Shown piece after piece: positions 1-8,032 of a stretch of 64,000 bases of DNA. Where the stretch lies: contig DATNFO010000031.1 in NCBI GenBank assembly GCA_035606355.1, forward strand, positions 1 through 64,000, read 5' to 3'. A model generated the notes under the pieces. That model saw only the letters and a program-made list of their open reading frames with translations. It had not been told where the DNA came from and searched no databases. The position numbers and the translations under genes were made by a program. This DNA is from Sulfopaludibacter sp035606355. Lineage in GTDB: Bacteria; Acidobacteriota; Terriglobia; Bryobacterales; Bryobacteraceae. Within the stretch, counting starts at the first letter, position 1; every line of letters starts with the position of its first letter.

Positions 1-1
1 T

Positions 2-196
2 CTCCGCCGGACCTGTGCCACATTCTTCCGCGACGTGAAAGGCGCACAGCAACAGTTGCGGCACGCGAGTCCGAATGTCACCGCCAGGCACTATATGCAG
101 GCCATCACGGCGGAGCATCGCGAGGCAGTGGCTAAGCTCGACCGCGAGCTATGCAACCCGAAGCCGAAGGTTGTCCGAATAAAAAAGCGGGCCTGA
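2..196 (+). CDS. Tyrosine recombinase/integrase, C-terminal fragment
   Basis: This is the last 64 residues of a phage-type integrase; the gene enters from the left edge of the window. The visible part holds a catalytic-domain end: an LRRTCATFF segment (the region around the second conserved Arg), then LRHASPNVTARHY, in which the His/Arg-containing helix leads to the nucleophilic Tyr. A basic tail ends in KKRA. The enzyme would catalyse site-specific integration or excision. It lies about 100 bp from the 3' end of tRNA-Arg, the usual integrase/attachment-site layout, so the element it belongs to should extend leftwards out of the window. Whether the full gene is intact cannot be seen. Confidence 0.85.
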   Translation, partial: LRRTCATFFRDVKGAQQQLRHASPNVTARHYMQAITAEHREAVAKLDRELCNPKPKVVRIKKRA

Positions 197-299
197 GGCT
201 GGCAATCAAAGGGCAAAACCTCATTTCCAATTGAGTGGGTATCTGAGTGGGCGAAAGAATAGAGAATGGATTAAAGTGTATGTTTTTTGTATGAGTTAG

Positions 300-376
300 T
301 GGTACGCCCGAGTGGATTCGAACCACCGACCTTTTGCTCCGGAGGCAAACGCTCTATCCAGCTGAGCTACGGGCGC
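300..376 (-). tRNA. tRNA-Arg(CCG)
   Basis: Read on the minus strand this folds as a complete cloverleaf. The 7-bp acceptor stem is GCGCCCG/CGGGCGT with a G-U first pair, the D arm is GCTC/GAGC, and the anticodon stem TTTGC/GCAAA carries loop CTCCGGA, giving anticodon CCG (reads CGG, Arg). The T loop is TTCGAAT. The discriminator A is followed by an encoded CCA. Its 3' end faces the integrase fragment at 2-196, so it is a probable integration target. Confidence 0.95.
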
Positions 377-515
377 ACGGCGGAAAAGCCGTTTCGGGCC
401 TCTCCTGAATCAGTGTAGCAAACCCGGGGCTTCGCAACGCCCGCAGCCGTCCCCGCCGGTCGCACATTGCCCCCTTGTGGTACGATTGCATTTGCAGACC
501 AGTTCCACACCTCGC

Positions 516-608
<93 letters not shown>

Positions 609-790
609 CAATTTCCCATTTAGTATCATCCAAGAGCAACTTTCAGGTGTAGCGATTTTGCTGCTCCGCCCTTCGATGCGCTACGTCTACCCGGCGGCCT
701 CACCGCCGGCCGTGCTGGATCGCTTGGCACCGCCGCAAGATCGCCGTCAAACCCACAGGAACGGCGCCCCAATCCGCTTGTGGCTCAGCG

Positions 791-860
791 GGAATCCCGG
801 TCTCCTGTGTGATCTCTCGGCGTCCTCTGCGTCTCCGTGGTGAACTTGCGATGCCGCAAA
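791..860. repeat. Dispersed intergenic repeat, copy 1
   Basis: The stretch contains gatctctcggcgtcctctgc followed by gtctccgtggtgaac and tgcgatgccgcaaa. Very similar words recur at 10302-10426 and 15141-15427, always in spacers between convergent or unrelated genes. The wider spacer 609-898 also shares a cccaatccgcttgtggct word with the third copy. No gene is supported in 609-898. Confidence 0.75.
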
Positions 861-898
861 CCGACACGAAACCGCTTGGCGCGGCAAATCGACGCCCC

Positions 899-1900
899 CT
901 ACGCACCCCGCCCGGAAAACAGTCTCAGTAATTCGCCGCTCGCCCCCAGAGGCGTAGCTTCTCCGCGCTCGACGGCTGCACGCAACTCAGGCAGTCGCGC
1001 CGCGATCGCATCGTCGCGGCGGAAGCGATCCTCCAGCCCGAGCACAATCAACTCCTCCATCCACGCCAGTGCCTGCCTGCTGCGCCGTCTCGCCAGGTAG
1101 CCGTTCGCTTCCAGCAGCGCGCGATGCTCCAGCACCATCTCCCAGATCTGGTCGATCCCCGTGCCTTCCAGCGCCGAACACGTCAGCACGCGCGGAGCCC
1201 AACCGTCGCCGCTGGCCGGCAGAAGATGCAGCGCACCCGCATACTCGGCGCGCGCCCGCTCCGCCCTGCGAACGTTGTCTCCGTCCGCCTTGTTGATCGC
1301 CATGCCGTCGATCATTTCGATGATGCCGCGCTTCATCCCCTGCAGTTCATCTCCGGCGCCGGCGAGCATCAGCAGCAGAAAAAAATCGCACATGCTGCGC
1401 ACCGCTGTTTCGCTCTGCCCCACGCCCACCGTCTCAATGAGGATGTTCTCGAACCCCGCGGCCTCGCAGAGCAGAATGGTCTCGCGCGTCCGCCGCGCTA
1501 CTCCGCCCAGATGCCCTCTCGCCGGCGAAGGCCGGATGAACGCATTGCCCTCGACGCACAGCCGCTCCATGCGCGTCTTATCGCCCAGAATGCTGCCGCC
1601 CGACACCGGGCTCGAAGGGTCGATCGAAAGCACCGCGACTCTCTCCCGGCGCTCGCGAATCAAATGCATTCCCAGCGCGTCGATGAACGTGCTCTTCCCG
1701 ACCCCCGGCACTCCCGTGATCCCCACGCGCCGCGCGCGGCCCGTATGCGGCAGTATGGAATCCAGCAGCCGTCCCGCCGGCTCCATATCCGCCGGGCGGT
1801 CGCTTTCAATCAGCGTGATGGCGCGCGCCAGCGTCACGCGGTCTCCGCGCACAATCCCGTCGATATACCGCTCCAGCGGCAGTCTCCTCCGTGTGCTCAT
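899..1900 (-). CDS. meaB: MeaB/ArgK-type GTPase, methylmalonyl-CoA mutase chaperone
   Basis: This is a 333-aa G3E-family P-loop GTPase. The Walker A motif GVPGVGKST is at residues 63-71, a DPSSP segment follows at about 93-97, and NKAD near residue 205 provides guanine specificity. The family gates delivery of adenosylcobalamin to methylmalonyl-CoA mutase and protects the enzyme from inactivation. Length is normal for the family. The start lies 3 bp downstream of the mutase large-subunit stop, making this the last gene of the rex-transcarboxylase-mutase operon. No clear hairpin terminator was found after its stop; the dispersed repeat at 791-860 is the only structure there. Confidence 0.95.
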   Translation of the reverse strand: MSTRRRLPLERYIDGIVRGDRVTLARAITLIESDRPADMEPAGRLLDSILPHTGRARRVGITGVPGVGKSTFIDALGMHLIRERRERVAVLSIDPSSPVSGGSILGDKTRMERLCVEGNAFIRPSPARGHLGGVARRTRETILLCEAAGFENILIETVGVGQSETAVRSMCDFFLLLMLAGAGDELQGMKRGIIEMIDGMAINKADGDNVRRAERARAEYAGALHLLPASGDGWAPRVLTCSALEGTGIDQIWEMVLEHRALLEANGYLARRRSRQALAWMEELIVLGLEDRFRRDDAIAARLPELRAAVERGEATPLGASGELLRLFSGRGA

Positions 1901-1903
1901 CGT

Positions 1904-3973
1904 TTATGCTGCGCTCAGCGTCTTCGCCAGTTCGGCGAGAATCGTCTGCGCGCATTCCGGAATCTTGCTGCCCGGCCCGAAGACCGCCGTCACGCCCGCG
2001 CTGTAGAGGAACTCGTAATCCTGCGGCGGAATCACGCCGCCCACGAACACCAGAATGTCGGCTCGGCCCAGCGCCCGCAACTCCGCGATCGCCTCAGGCA
2101 CCAGCGTCTTGTGCCCGCCCGCCAGACTGGAAATCCCGAGCACGTGCACGTCGTTTTCAACCGCCATGCGAGCCGCCTCGCGCGGCGTCTGAAACAGCGG
2201 CCCCACATCCACGTCGAAACCGAGATCGGCGAACGCCGTTGCAATCACCTTAGCTCCGCGATCGTGTCCGTCCTGCCCCATCTTCGCGATCAGGATGCGC
2301 GGACGCCGGCCCTCTTCGACGGCGAACTCCTCGGCCATCCTGCGCGCTTTTTGAAAGGCCGGGTCGCGCTCGCTCTCCGACGAATACACGCCCGAAATTG
2401 TGCGGCTCACCGCCTGATACCGGCCGAACACTTTTTCCAGCGCCGATGAAATCTCCCCGAGCGTCGCCCGCGCGCGCGCCGCATTCACGCTCAATTCCAG
2501 CAGATTGCCGCTGCCGCTCCGCGCCGCTTCCGTGAGCGCCCCGAGCGATTCCTTCACCGCCGCCGTATCGCGAGTCCGGCGGATTGCGTCCAGCCGCCGG
2601 ACCTGCGCTTCGCGCACCGCGCGGTTGTCCACTTCCCGCACTTCGATTTCTTCTTCCGTCGCGGTGCGATATTTGTTCACGCCGACAATCGTCTCACGCC
2701 CGGAATCGATCTGCGCCTGCCGTCGCGCCGCTGCTTCTTCAATCCGCATCTTCGGCAGCCCGGTCTCGATTGCCTTCGCCATTCCGCCCAGGCTCTCGAT
2801 TTCCTGAATGTGATGCCACCCCTTCTGAATCAATTCATCGGTGAGCGATTCCACGTAGTAGCTGCCGCCCCACGGGTCCACCACTTTCGTAATGCCCGTC
2901 TCTTCCTGCAAATAGATCTGCGTGTTGCGCGCGATTCGCGCCGAAAAATCGCTGGGCAGCGCGATGGCCTCGTCCAGCGCGTTCGTGTGCAGGCTTTGCG
3001 TGTGCCCCAGCACCGCCGCCAGCGCCTCCGCGCAAGTCCTCGTCACGTTGTTGAACACGTCCTGCGCGGTCAAACTCCAGCCCGATGTTTGCGAGTGCGT
3101 ACGCAGCGCCATGCTCTTCGGATTCTTCGGATGGAATCCCTTGATCAGCTTTGCCCACAGCACGCGAGCCGCGCGCAGTTTGGCAATCTCGACAAAGTGA
3201 TTCATGCCGATGCCCCAGAAGAAGCTCAGCCGGGGCGCGAAGTCGTCGATATCCAGCCCCGCTGCGATGCCTGTGCGAACGTATTCCAGGCCGTCCGCCA
3301 GTGTGTAGCCAAGCTCTATGTCGGCGGTCGCGCCCGCTTCCTGCATGTGATAGCCGCTGATGGAGATGCAGTTGAACTTCGGCATCTTCGCCGCGCAGTA
3401 CTTGAAAATATCCCCGATGATCCGCATGGAAGCCGCCGGCGGATAGATGTATGTGTTGCGGACCATGAACTCCTTCAGAATGTCGTTCTGAATCGTTCCG
3501 CTGAGCGCTTCCGGACCCACGCCCTGTTCCCCGGCCGCGACAATATAGAATGCCATCACCGGCAGCACCGCGCCGTTCATCGTCATCGAAACGGACATCT
3601 CGTCCAGCGGGATCTGGTCGAAGAGGATTTTCATGTCCTCCACCGAATCAATCGCCACACCCGCCTTCCCTACGTCGCCCGCCACGCGCTCGTTGTCCGA
3701 ATCGTAGCCGCGATGCGTCGCCAGGTCGAACGCCACCGAAAGACCCTTCTGCCCGCCCGCGAGATTGCGCCGGTAAAAGGCGTTCGATTCCTCGGCAGTC
3801 GAAAATCCGGCGTACTGGCGGATGGTCCACGGGTGCATCGCGTACATCGTTGAATACGGTCCGCGCAGAAAAGGCGGCAGGCCCGCAGCGTAGTCCGGCA
3901 TCGCGTATGCCGCTTGTTCCGCGTCCGCATCCCGGGCCGGAGCAAATTCGATCTTCGTGAAATCGGGTTTCAT
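1904..3973 (-). CDS. mutB: Methylmalonyl-CoA mutase, large (catalytic) subunit
   Basis: This 689-aa protein isomerises succinyl-CoA and (R)-methylmalonyl-CoA using adenosylcobalamin. The N-terminal TIM-barrel half begins MKPDFTKIEF and includes the family sequences near YDSDN and FFWGIGMNHF. The C-terminal B12-binding domain has GQDGHDRG, giving the DxHxxG cobalt-ligating His. The reading frame stays open far upstream, but the start at 3973 is chosen because it matches the family N terminus and overlaps the small-subunit stop by 4 bp (ATGA), implying translational coupling. meaB follows after 3 bp. Confidence 0.97.
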   Translation of the reverse strand: MKPDFTKIEFAPARDADAEQAAYAMPDYAAGLPPFLRGPYSTMYAMHPWTIRQYAGFSTAEESNAFYRRNLAGGQKGLSVAFDLATHRGYDSDNERVAGDVGKAGVAIDSVEDMKILFDQIPLDEMSVSMTMNGAVLPVMAFYIVAAGEQGVGPEALSGTIQNDILKEFMVRNTYIYPPAASMRIIGDIFKYCAAKMPKFNCISISGYHMQEAGATADIELGYTLADGLEYVRTGIAAGLDIDDFAPRLSFFWGIGMNHFVEIAKLRAARVLWAKLIKGFHPKNPKSMALRTHSQTSGWSLTAQDVFNNVTRTCAEALAAVLGHTQSLHTNALDEAIALPSDFSARIARNTQIYLQEETGITKVVDPWGGSYYVESLTDELIQKGWHHIQEIESLGGMAKAIETGLPKMRIEEAAARRQAQIDSGRETIVGVNKYRTATEEEIEVREVDNRAVREAQVRRLDAIRRTRDTAAVKESLGALTEAARSGSGNLLELSVNAARARATLGEISSALEKVFGRYQAVSRTISGVYSSESERDPAFQKARRMAEEFAVEEGRRPRILIAKMGQDGHDRGAKVIATAFADLGFDVDVGPLFQTPREAARMAVENDVHVLGISSLAGGHKTLVPEAIAELRALGRADILVFVGGVIPPQDYEFLYSAGVTAVFGPGSKIPECAQTILAELAKTLSAA

Positions 3974-5337
3974 GCCACCTCCATGCTGAGCCGATCCTGC
4001 CACTCCGTAAGTACCGCCACCGCATCGCTGCCTATGTGAATGAAGCCCTGGACCCCGGCCGCTCGCAGCGCCTCCACCTGCTCCTTCGGATTGCCGGCGA
4101 CAATCACCGGAACCTTCACCGAAGCGCAAACCTCTCGCGCCATCTCCAAATACTCCGCATCGGAGCTGCAAAGCACGATCAGATCCGCGCCGCTGCCCGC
4201 GTATTGCTCGCTCTCCACAATATCGAAGCCTGCGCAGCCAAAGAAGTTGAATGAGAAGTTCGCCCGCGCCATCCGCATCTTCACGTCGCCGCGCTTCAGC
4301 AGCAGCACTTCCGGATACCGTCCCGTTTTCGCGGCATGCCTCGCGGTGCGCTCGCGAATGCACTCGAAGGGCTCCGCCAAACGGAACTCTTCCGGACCGA
4401 GCGGCGCAGGAGCGTGCGCTCGCGGCAACTTCTCCTTCACGTTGGGATAGTTGTTGACCCCCACCAGCGTGCGCCGGCGGTACGCCACGGCCTTGCGCTT
4501 CTCCGCGCGGCTGGTTTCCAGTTGCTTCTCCACGAACCCCGACGCCGTTGCCGCCGAATATCCCCCCGCGCCTTCGATCTCCTGAAACAGCTTCCATGCG
4601 GCGCGCGCCAGCGCGTCTGTGAGCACCTCTATGTAATACGACCCCGCCGCCGGATCGGCGACTGCGTCCAAATGCGCCTCCTCGCGAAGCACGCGATGCA
4701 CGTTCACCGCAAGATGCGCGGAATATCCGAACGGCTCCACTGCTATCGTGTCGCAGCCGCCGATCGCCGCCGACATGGCCTCCGTGGTCGCGCGCAGCAG
4801 ATTCGTGTACACGTCGTACACGCTCTTATCGATGCGCGCCGTGCGCACGTGAATGGTTACGCCGCCGGGCGCGTTGAATGCCGCTGCCGCCTGCGCCCAC
4901 AAGATCCGCGCAGCACGTAGTTTCGCGATCTCGAAAAAGTAATTCGCTCCCACCGCGAAGACGAACTCCATGGGCCGCGGCGCCTCGGCGAATTGCTCCA
5001 CCCCTTGCGCCAGCGCGATGCCTAATTCCTGAACGGCGTTTGCGCCCGCATCCTGCAGCAGGTCTGCGCGCACCGCGCTCGCCGGAAAGGTCAACTCCTC
5101 GCGCGCTGTCCACGTATGCCCGGCCGGCAACGAAACGCGCCCTTCCAGCCCCGCCGCGTCTTCCCGCCGGTAGTACGGGCGCACCGCGATCCCTTCCTCC
5201 GTGCGCCACACGAGCTTCTTTTCGTAATCCGCGCCTTTGAGGTCCTTGCGAATGGCCGCGTCCCATTCCGCTGTGCTCACCGGCGGAAATTCGCCGGCCA
5301 CGTGCAGAGTCTCGATTCCCGGGGTCTCGTCAGGCAT
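3970..5337 (-). CDS. mutA: Methylmalonyl-CoA mutase, small subunit
   Basis: This 455-aa partner of the catalytic subunit has the mutase barrel-like region (IAVEPFGYSAHLAVN, then DPAAGSYYIEVLTD) and a C-terminal flavodoxin-like domain. That domain lacks the DxHxxG cobalamin ligand motif, as expected for the non-catalytic chain. It is shorter than the roughly 600-aa small subunits of propionibacteria, so part of the barrel may be reduced. The gene overlaps mce by 8 bp upstream and mutB by 4 bp downstream, consistent with a heterodimeric mutase made by coupled translation. Confidence 0.92.
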   Translation of the reverse strand: MPDETPGIETLHVAGEFPPVSTAEWDAAIRKDLKGADYEKKLVWRTEEGIAVRPYYRREDAAGLEGRVSLPAGHTWTAREELTFPASAVRADLLQDAGANAVQELGIALAQGVEQFAEAPRPMEFVFAVGANYFFEIAKLRAARILWAQAAAAFNAPGGVTIHVRTARIDKSVYDVYTNLLRATTEAMSAAIGGCDTIAVEPFGYSAHLAVNVHRVLREEAHLDAVADPAAGSYYIEVLTDALARAAWKLFQEIEGAGGYSAATASGFVEKQLETSRAEKRKAVAYRRRTLVGVNNYPNVKEKLPRAHAPAPLGPEEFRLAEPFECIRERTARHAAKTGRYPEVLLLKRGDVKMRMARANFSFNFFGCAGFDIVESEQYAGSGADLIVLCSSDAEYLEMAREVCASVKVPVIVAGNPKEQVEALRAAGVQGFIHIGSDAVAVLTEWQDRLSMEVA

Positions 5338-5800
5338 GGCTCCCCTCCTGGACTACTTCCAAAAGATACCCGAAAGCGGCTGCGTCCGTCGTCTTGGGAT
5401 GCACGAAAAACACCGTCGTACCCCGCGACCCCGGCCGCGGACCCGCATCGATCAGCTTGAATCCGTTCGCCTTCATGTAATCGTACGCCGCGCCGATATC
5501 CCGCACACGCAGCGCGACGTGGGCCAGCCCGCCGCGCCCGCCGTTCTTTTCGATCTGTTTGGCTACCGGCGATTCCTCATTCAGAGGCTGAATCAACTGG
5601 ATCAGGTTGGGACCGTCGCCCACCTGCATCAGCACCTCGCGTACCTGATCCTTCCCGAGCACGTCCTCGCGATGGATCTCCTCAAAGCCGAGCGTCCTGT
5701 ACGCAGCGACGTGCGCCTCCAGTTCGCCCGGTTTCACCGAAATCGCCACATGATCGAAAAACAGGAATCCCGGAACCTGCTTCCATTCGGCATTCATCAC
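5330..5800 (-). CDS. mce: Methylmalonyl-CoA epimerase
   Basis: This 156-aa protein has a vicinal-oxygen-chelate fold. FDHVAISV near residue 18 supplies the first metal His, GLAHVALRV near residue 93 the second, and YLLEVVQ near the C terminus the Glu ligand. It interconverts (R)- and (S)-methylmalonyl-CoA, the step joining the mutase (R form) to the transcarboxylase (S form). It sits between the biotin carrier gene (4-bp overlap) and mutA (8-bp overlap), so its position matches its metabolic role. Confidence 0.95.
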   Translation of the reverse strand: MMNAEWKQVPGFLFFDHVAISVKPGELEAHVAAYRTLGFEEIHREDVLGKDQVREVLMQVGDGPNLIQLIQPLNEESPVAKQIEKNGGRGGLAHVALRVRDIGAAYDYMKANGFKLIDAGPRPGSRGTTVFFVHPKTTDAAAFGYLLEVVQEGSHA

Positions 5801-6180
5801 TCGAACTCCACCACTACCTGTCCGTTCTGCACGCTTTCTCCCTGAGCCGCCTTGATGGCCGATACCTTGCCTGCCACCGGCGACGTCACGCTGGTCTCCA
5901 TCTTCATGGCTTCCAGCACCAGCAGCACATCGCCGGCCTGCAGCATCTGCCCCACCTGCGCCGCCACCCGCACCACGATGCCGGAAACCGGGCTGCGGCA
6001 GACCTTGCTCTCATTCACGGGAGCCTCGTCCACCGGTTTCACCGGCGCGGCGGCCGCCGGCGCGGGCAGCCTCACGCCGGAAGGCTCAATCGCAAACCCG
6101 CGCGGCGCTGCGCTCTCGGGCTCGCTGGCCTCTACTTCCACTTCATAGGTCTTGTCGTCAATCTTAATGTTGAGTTTCAT
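5797..6180 (-). CDS. Biotin carboxyl carrier subunit (transcarboxylase 1.3S type)
   Basis: This 127-aa protein begins with the beta strand KLNIKIDDKTYEVEV, continues with an Ala/Pro-rich linker (about residues 30-58) and ends in a biotinyl domain containing LEAMKMETSV, with the biotinylated Lys at about residue 93. It carries carboxyl groups between the 12S and 5S subunits. Its size and layout match the 1.3S subunit of methylmalonyl-CoA:pyruvate transcarboxylase or the carrier of sodium-pumping decarboxylases. The absence of a biotin carboxylase gene and of a membrane decarboxylase subunit nearby favours the transcarboxylase. Confidence 0.93.
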   Translation of the reverse strand: MKLNIKIDDKTYEVEVEASEPESAAPRGFAIEPSGVRLPAPAAAAPVKPVDEAPVNESKVCRSPVSGIVVRVAAQVGQMLQAGDVLLVLEAMKMETSVTSPVAGKVSAIKAAQGESVQNGQVVVEFE

Positions 6181-6188
6181 AAACGGCC

Positions 6189-6449
6189 CTATCCGTGCAA
6201 CCTGTGCGACGCCTGAATACTGACTCGGCCTTCCTGCGCCCAGGCGCGCGAACTCACCAGCCGAATCGCTTTGATGTGCACGCGGACTCCGAAATACGCG
6301 GCAACCGCGGCAGAAATTGCGATGACTTCCTCTTCCGTAATCCCGGTCGCCGCCGCTGCCGGCCGGGTTCCTTCCAGCGCCGACAGTCTCGCCGTGAGCG
6401 CAGCAACCTGCGCGCGCAATTCGTCGATCTCCGTCATGGTCTGCACCAT
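6189..6449 (-). CDS. Small transcarboxylase/decarboxylase-associated subunit, uncharacterised
   Basis: This 86-aa protein has an N-terminal heptad segment (residues 5-27, IDELRAQVAALTARLSALEG) predicting a short coiled coil. A conserved-looking module follows, with EEVIAISAAVAAYFG and a WAQEGR motif near the C terminus. The second half resembles small gamma/delta chains of biotin-dependent decarboxylases (OadG/MmdD-like), but it lacks the membrane helix those have. It lies between the 12S and carrier genes with 8-bp spacers on both sides. An assembly role, docking the carrier to the 12S core, is inference. Confidence 0.6.
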   Translation of the reverse strand: MVQTMTEIDELRAQVAALTARLSALEGTRPAAAATGITEEEVIAISAAVAAYFGVRVHIKAIRLVSSRAWAQEGRVSIQASHRLHG

Positions 6450-6457
6450 ATCGCCTC

Positions 6458-8020
6458 CTACAGCGGCATCAACCCGTGCTTCTTCGGAGGCCGCAACTCC
6501 CGCTTTGTGTGCAGATACTCCAAAGCCTGAGCCACATGCCGCCGCGTCAATGCCGGTTCGATCACCGCATCCACCAGCCGCCGCCCCGCCGCGACATACG
6601 GATTCGAAAAGGCCGCACGGTACTTCTCAATCAGCTCCGCTCGCTTCGCCGGCTTGTCCTCCGCCGCGGCGATCTCCTGCCGGAAGACGATCTCCGCCGC
6701 GCCTTCCGCGCCCATCACCGCCACCTCCGCTGTGGGCCACGCAAACACGCGGTCCGCGCCCAGATCCTTCCCGCACATCGCCAGATACGCGCCGCCATAA
6801 CTCTTCCGCAGAATCACCGTGATCTTCGGCACCGTCGCCGCCGAGTACGCGAACAACATCTTTGCGCCGTGCCGGATAATTCCGCCGTGCTCCTGCTGCA
6901 CGCCCGGCAGAAAGCCCGGAACGTCCACGAACGTCAGCAGTGAGATGTTGAATGCATTGCAGAAGCGGATGAACCGCGCCGCCTTGTTCGAGCAATTGAT
7001 ATCCAGCACGCCCGCGTTGACGGCCGGCTGATTGGCAATCACGCCGACCGTCCGCCCGTTGATGCGCGCCAGGCCCACCACGATGTTCGCTGCGTACCCC
7101 GCCTGCACCTCTAAGAAATCGCCGAAGTCCACCACTTTCGCGATCACGTCGCACACGTCGTAGCTCTTCTTCGCATCCACCGGCGCCACGTCTTCCAACG
7201 CCGGATTCGGGTCCACGTTGCTATCGCCCTCCACGCGCGGAGGGTCTTCCAGATTGTTGCTCGGCAGGAAGCTCAGCAGCTTCCGGCAGATCTGAATCGC
7301 GTGAAGATCGTTTTCCGCCACGAAGTGCACTACGCCCGAGTGGGCCATGTGCGCGTCCGCGCCGCCCAATTCCTCGGCGGTCACCTCTTCGCCGGTGACG
7401 CTCTTGATCACCTGCGGCCCGGTGATGAACATCTGCGCCCCGCGCGCCTGAATGATGAAGTCCGTGAGCGCCGGACTGTATGCCGCGCCGCCCGCGCACG
7501 GCCCAAGGATCAGCGAAATCTGCGGCACCGCACCCGAAAGCATCACGTTCGTGTGGAACACCTTGCCGTATCCGGAGAGCGAATCGATGCCTTCCTGCAC
7601 GCGCGCTCCGCCGGAATCGTTCAGAAAAATGAATGGCGATCCGGTCTTCAGACTCTGCTGCATGATCTCGGCGACCTTGATGGAATGCACCTCGCCTGCC
7701 GAGCCACCGGACACCGTGAAATCCTGGCTCGCCAGATGAACCAGGCGCCCGTCCACCGACGCCGCGCCCGTCACGACGCCATCGGCCGGCAGCACCTTGC
7801 CCTCCATGCCGAAGAGCACGCTGCGGTGCTCGGCGAAGAGCCCGGTCTCATCGAAGCTTTCCGGATCGATGAGCGCTTCCACCCTCTCTCGCGCAGTCAG
7901 CTTTCCGCTTTTTCGCTGCTTCTGCAACTTGTCCGCGCCGCCGCCCAGCCTGGTTTCGTTTGCGCGCCTGCGCAGTTCTTCCACCTTCTCATGCATTGAG
8001 TGTGCTGTTACTGTTGGCAT
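6458..8020 (-). CDS. mmdA: Carboxyltransferase subunit, transcarboxylase 12S/MmdA type
   Basis: This 520-aa crotonase-fold carboxyltransferase transfers CO2 between (S)-methylmalonyl-CoA and biotin. Family features include an N-terminal ARERVEAL/DETGLF region, the oxyanion segments GGARVQEGIDSL and GPCAGGAAYSPAL in the first half, and GFLPGVQQEHGGIIRHGAK and SYGGAYLAMCGKDLGAD in the second. Length matches 12S/PccB proteins (about 510-530 aa). It is cotranscribed 12 bp after the 5S gene. Propionyl-CoA carboxylase beta is the alternative, but a biotin carboxylase gene is missing here. Confidence 0.93.
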   Translation of the reverse strand: MPTVTAHSMHEKVEELRRRANETRLGGGADKLQKQRKSGKLTARERVEALIDPESFDETGLFAEHRSVLFGMEGKVLPADGVVTGAASVDGRLVHLASQDFTVSGGSAGEVHSIKVAEIMQQSLKTGSPFIFLNDSGGARVQEGIDSLSGYGKVFHTNVMLSGAVPQISLILGPCAGGAAYSPALTDFIIQARGAQMFITGPQVIKSVTGEEVTAEELGGADAHMAHSGVVHFVAENDLHAIQICRKLLSFLPSNNLEDPPRVEGDSNVDPNPALEDVAPVDAKKSYDVCDVIAKVVDFGDFLEVQAGYAANIVVGLARINGRTVGVIANQPAVNAGVLDINCSNKAARFIRFCNAFNISLLTFVDVPGFLPGVQQEHGGIIRHGAKMLFAYSAATVPKITVILRKSYGGAYLAMCGKDLGADRVFAWPTAEVAVMGAEGAAEIVFRQEIAAAEDKPAKRAELIEKYRAAFSNPYVAAGRRLVDAVIEPALTRRHVAQALEYLHTKRELRPPKKHGLMPL

Positions 8021-8032
8021 CTCATCCTCCCG

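Noticed and set aside
1124..2449. Long plus-strand open frame (441 codons) opposite meaB and mutB
   Set aside because: It is antisense to two certain genes, Arg/His/Pro-rich with no family motifs; such frames are expected opposite GC-rich codons.
6458..8020. Annotating the cluster as propionyl-CoA carboxylase or sodium-pumping methylmalonyl-CoA decarboxylase
   Set aside because: There is no biotin carboxylase and no membrane beta subunit, while a dedicated 5S pyruvate carboxyltransferase is present, so transcarboxylase fits better.
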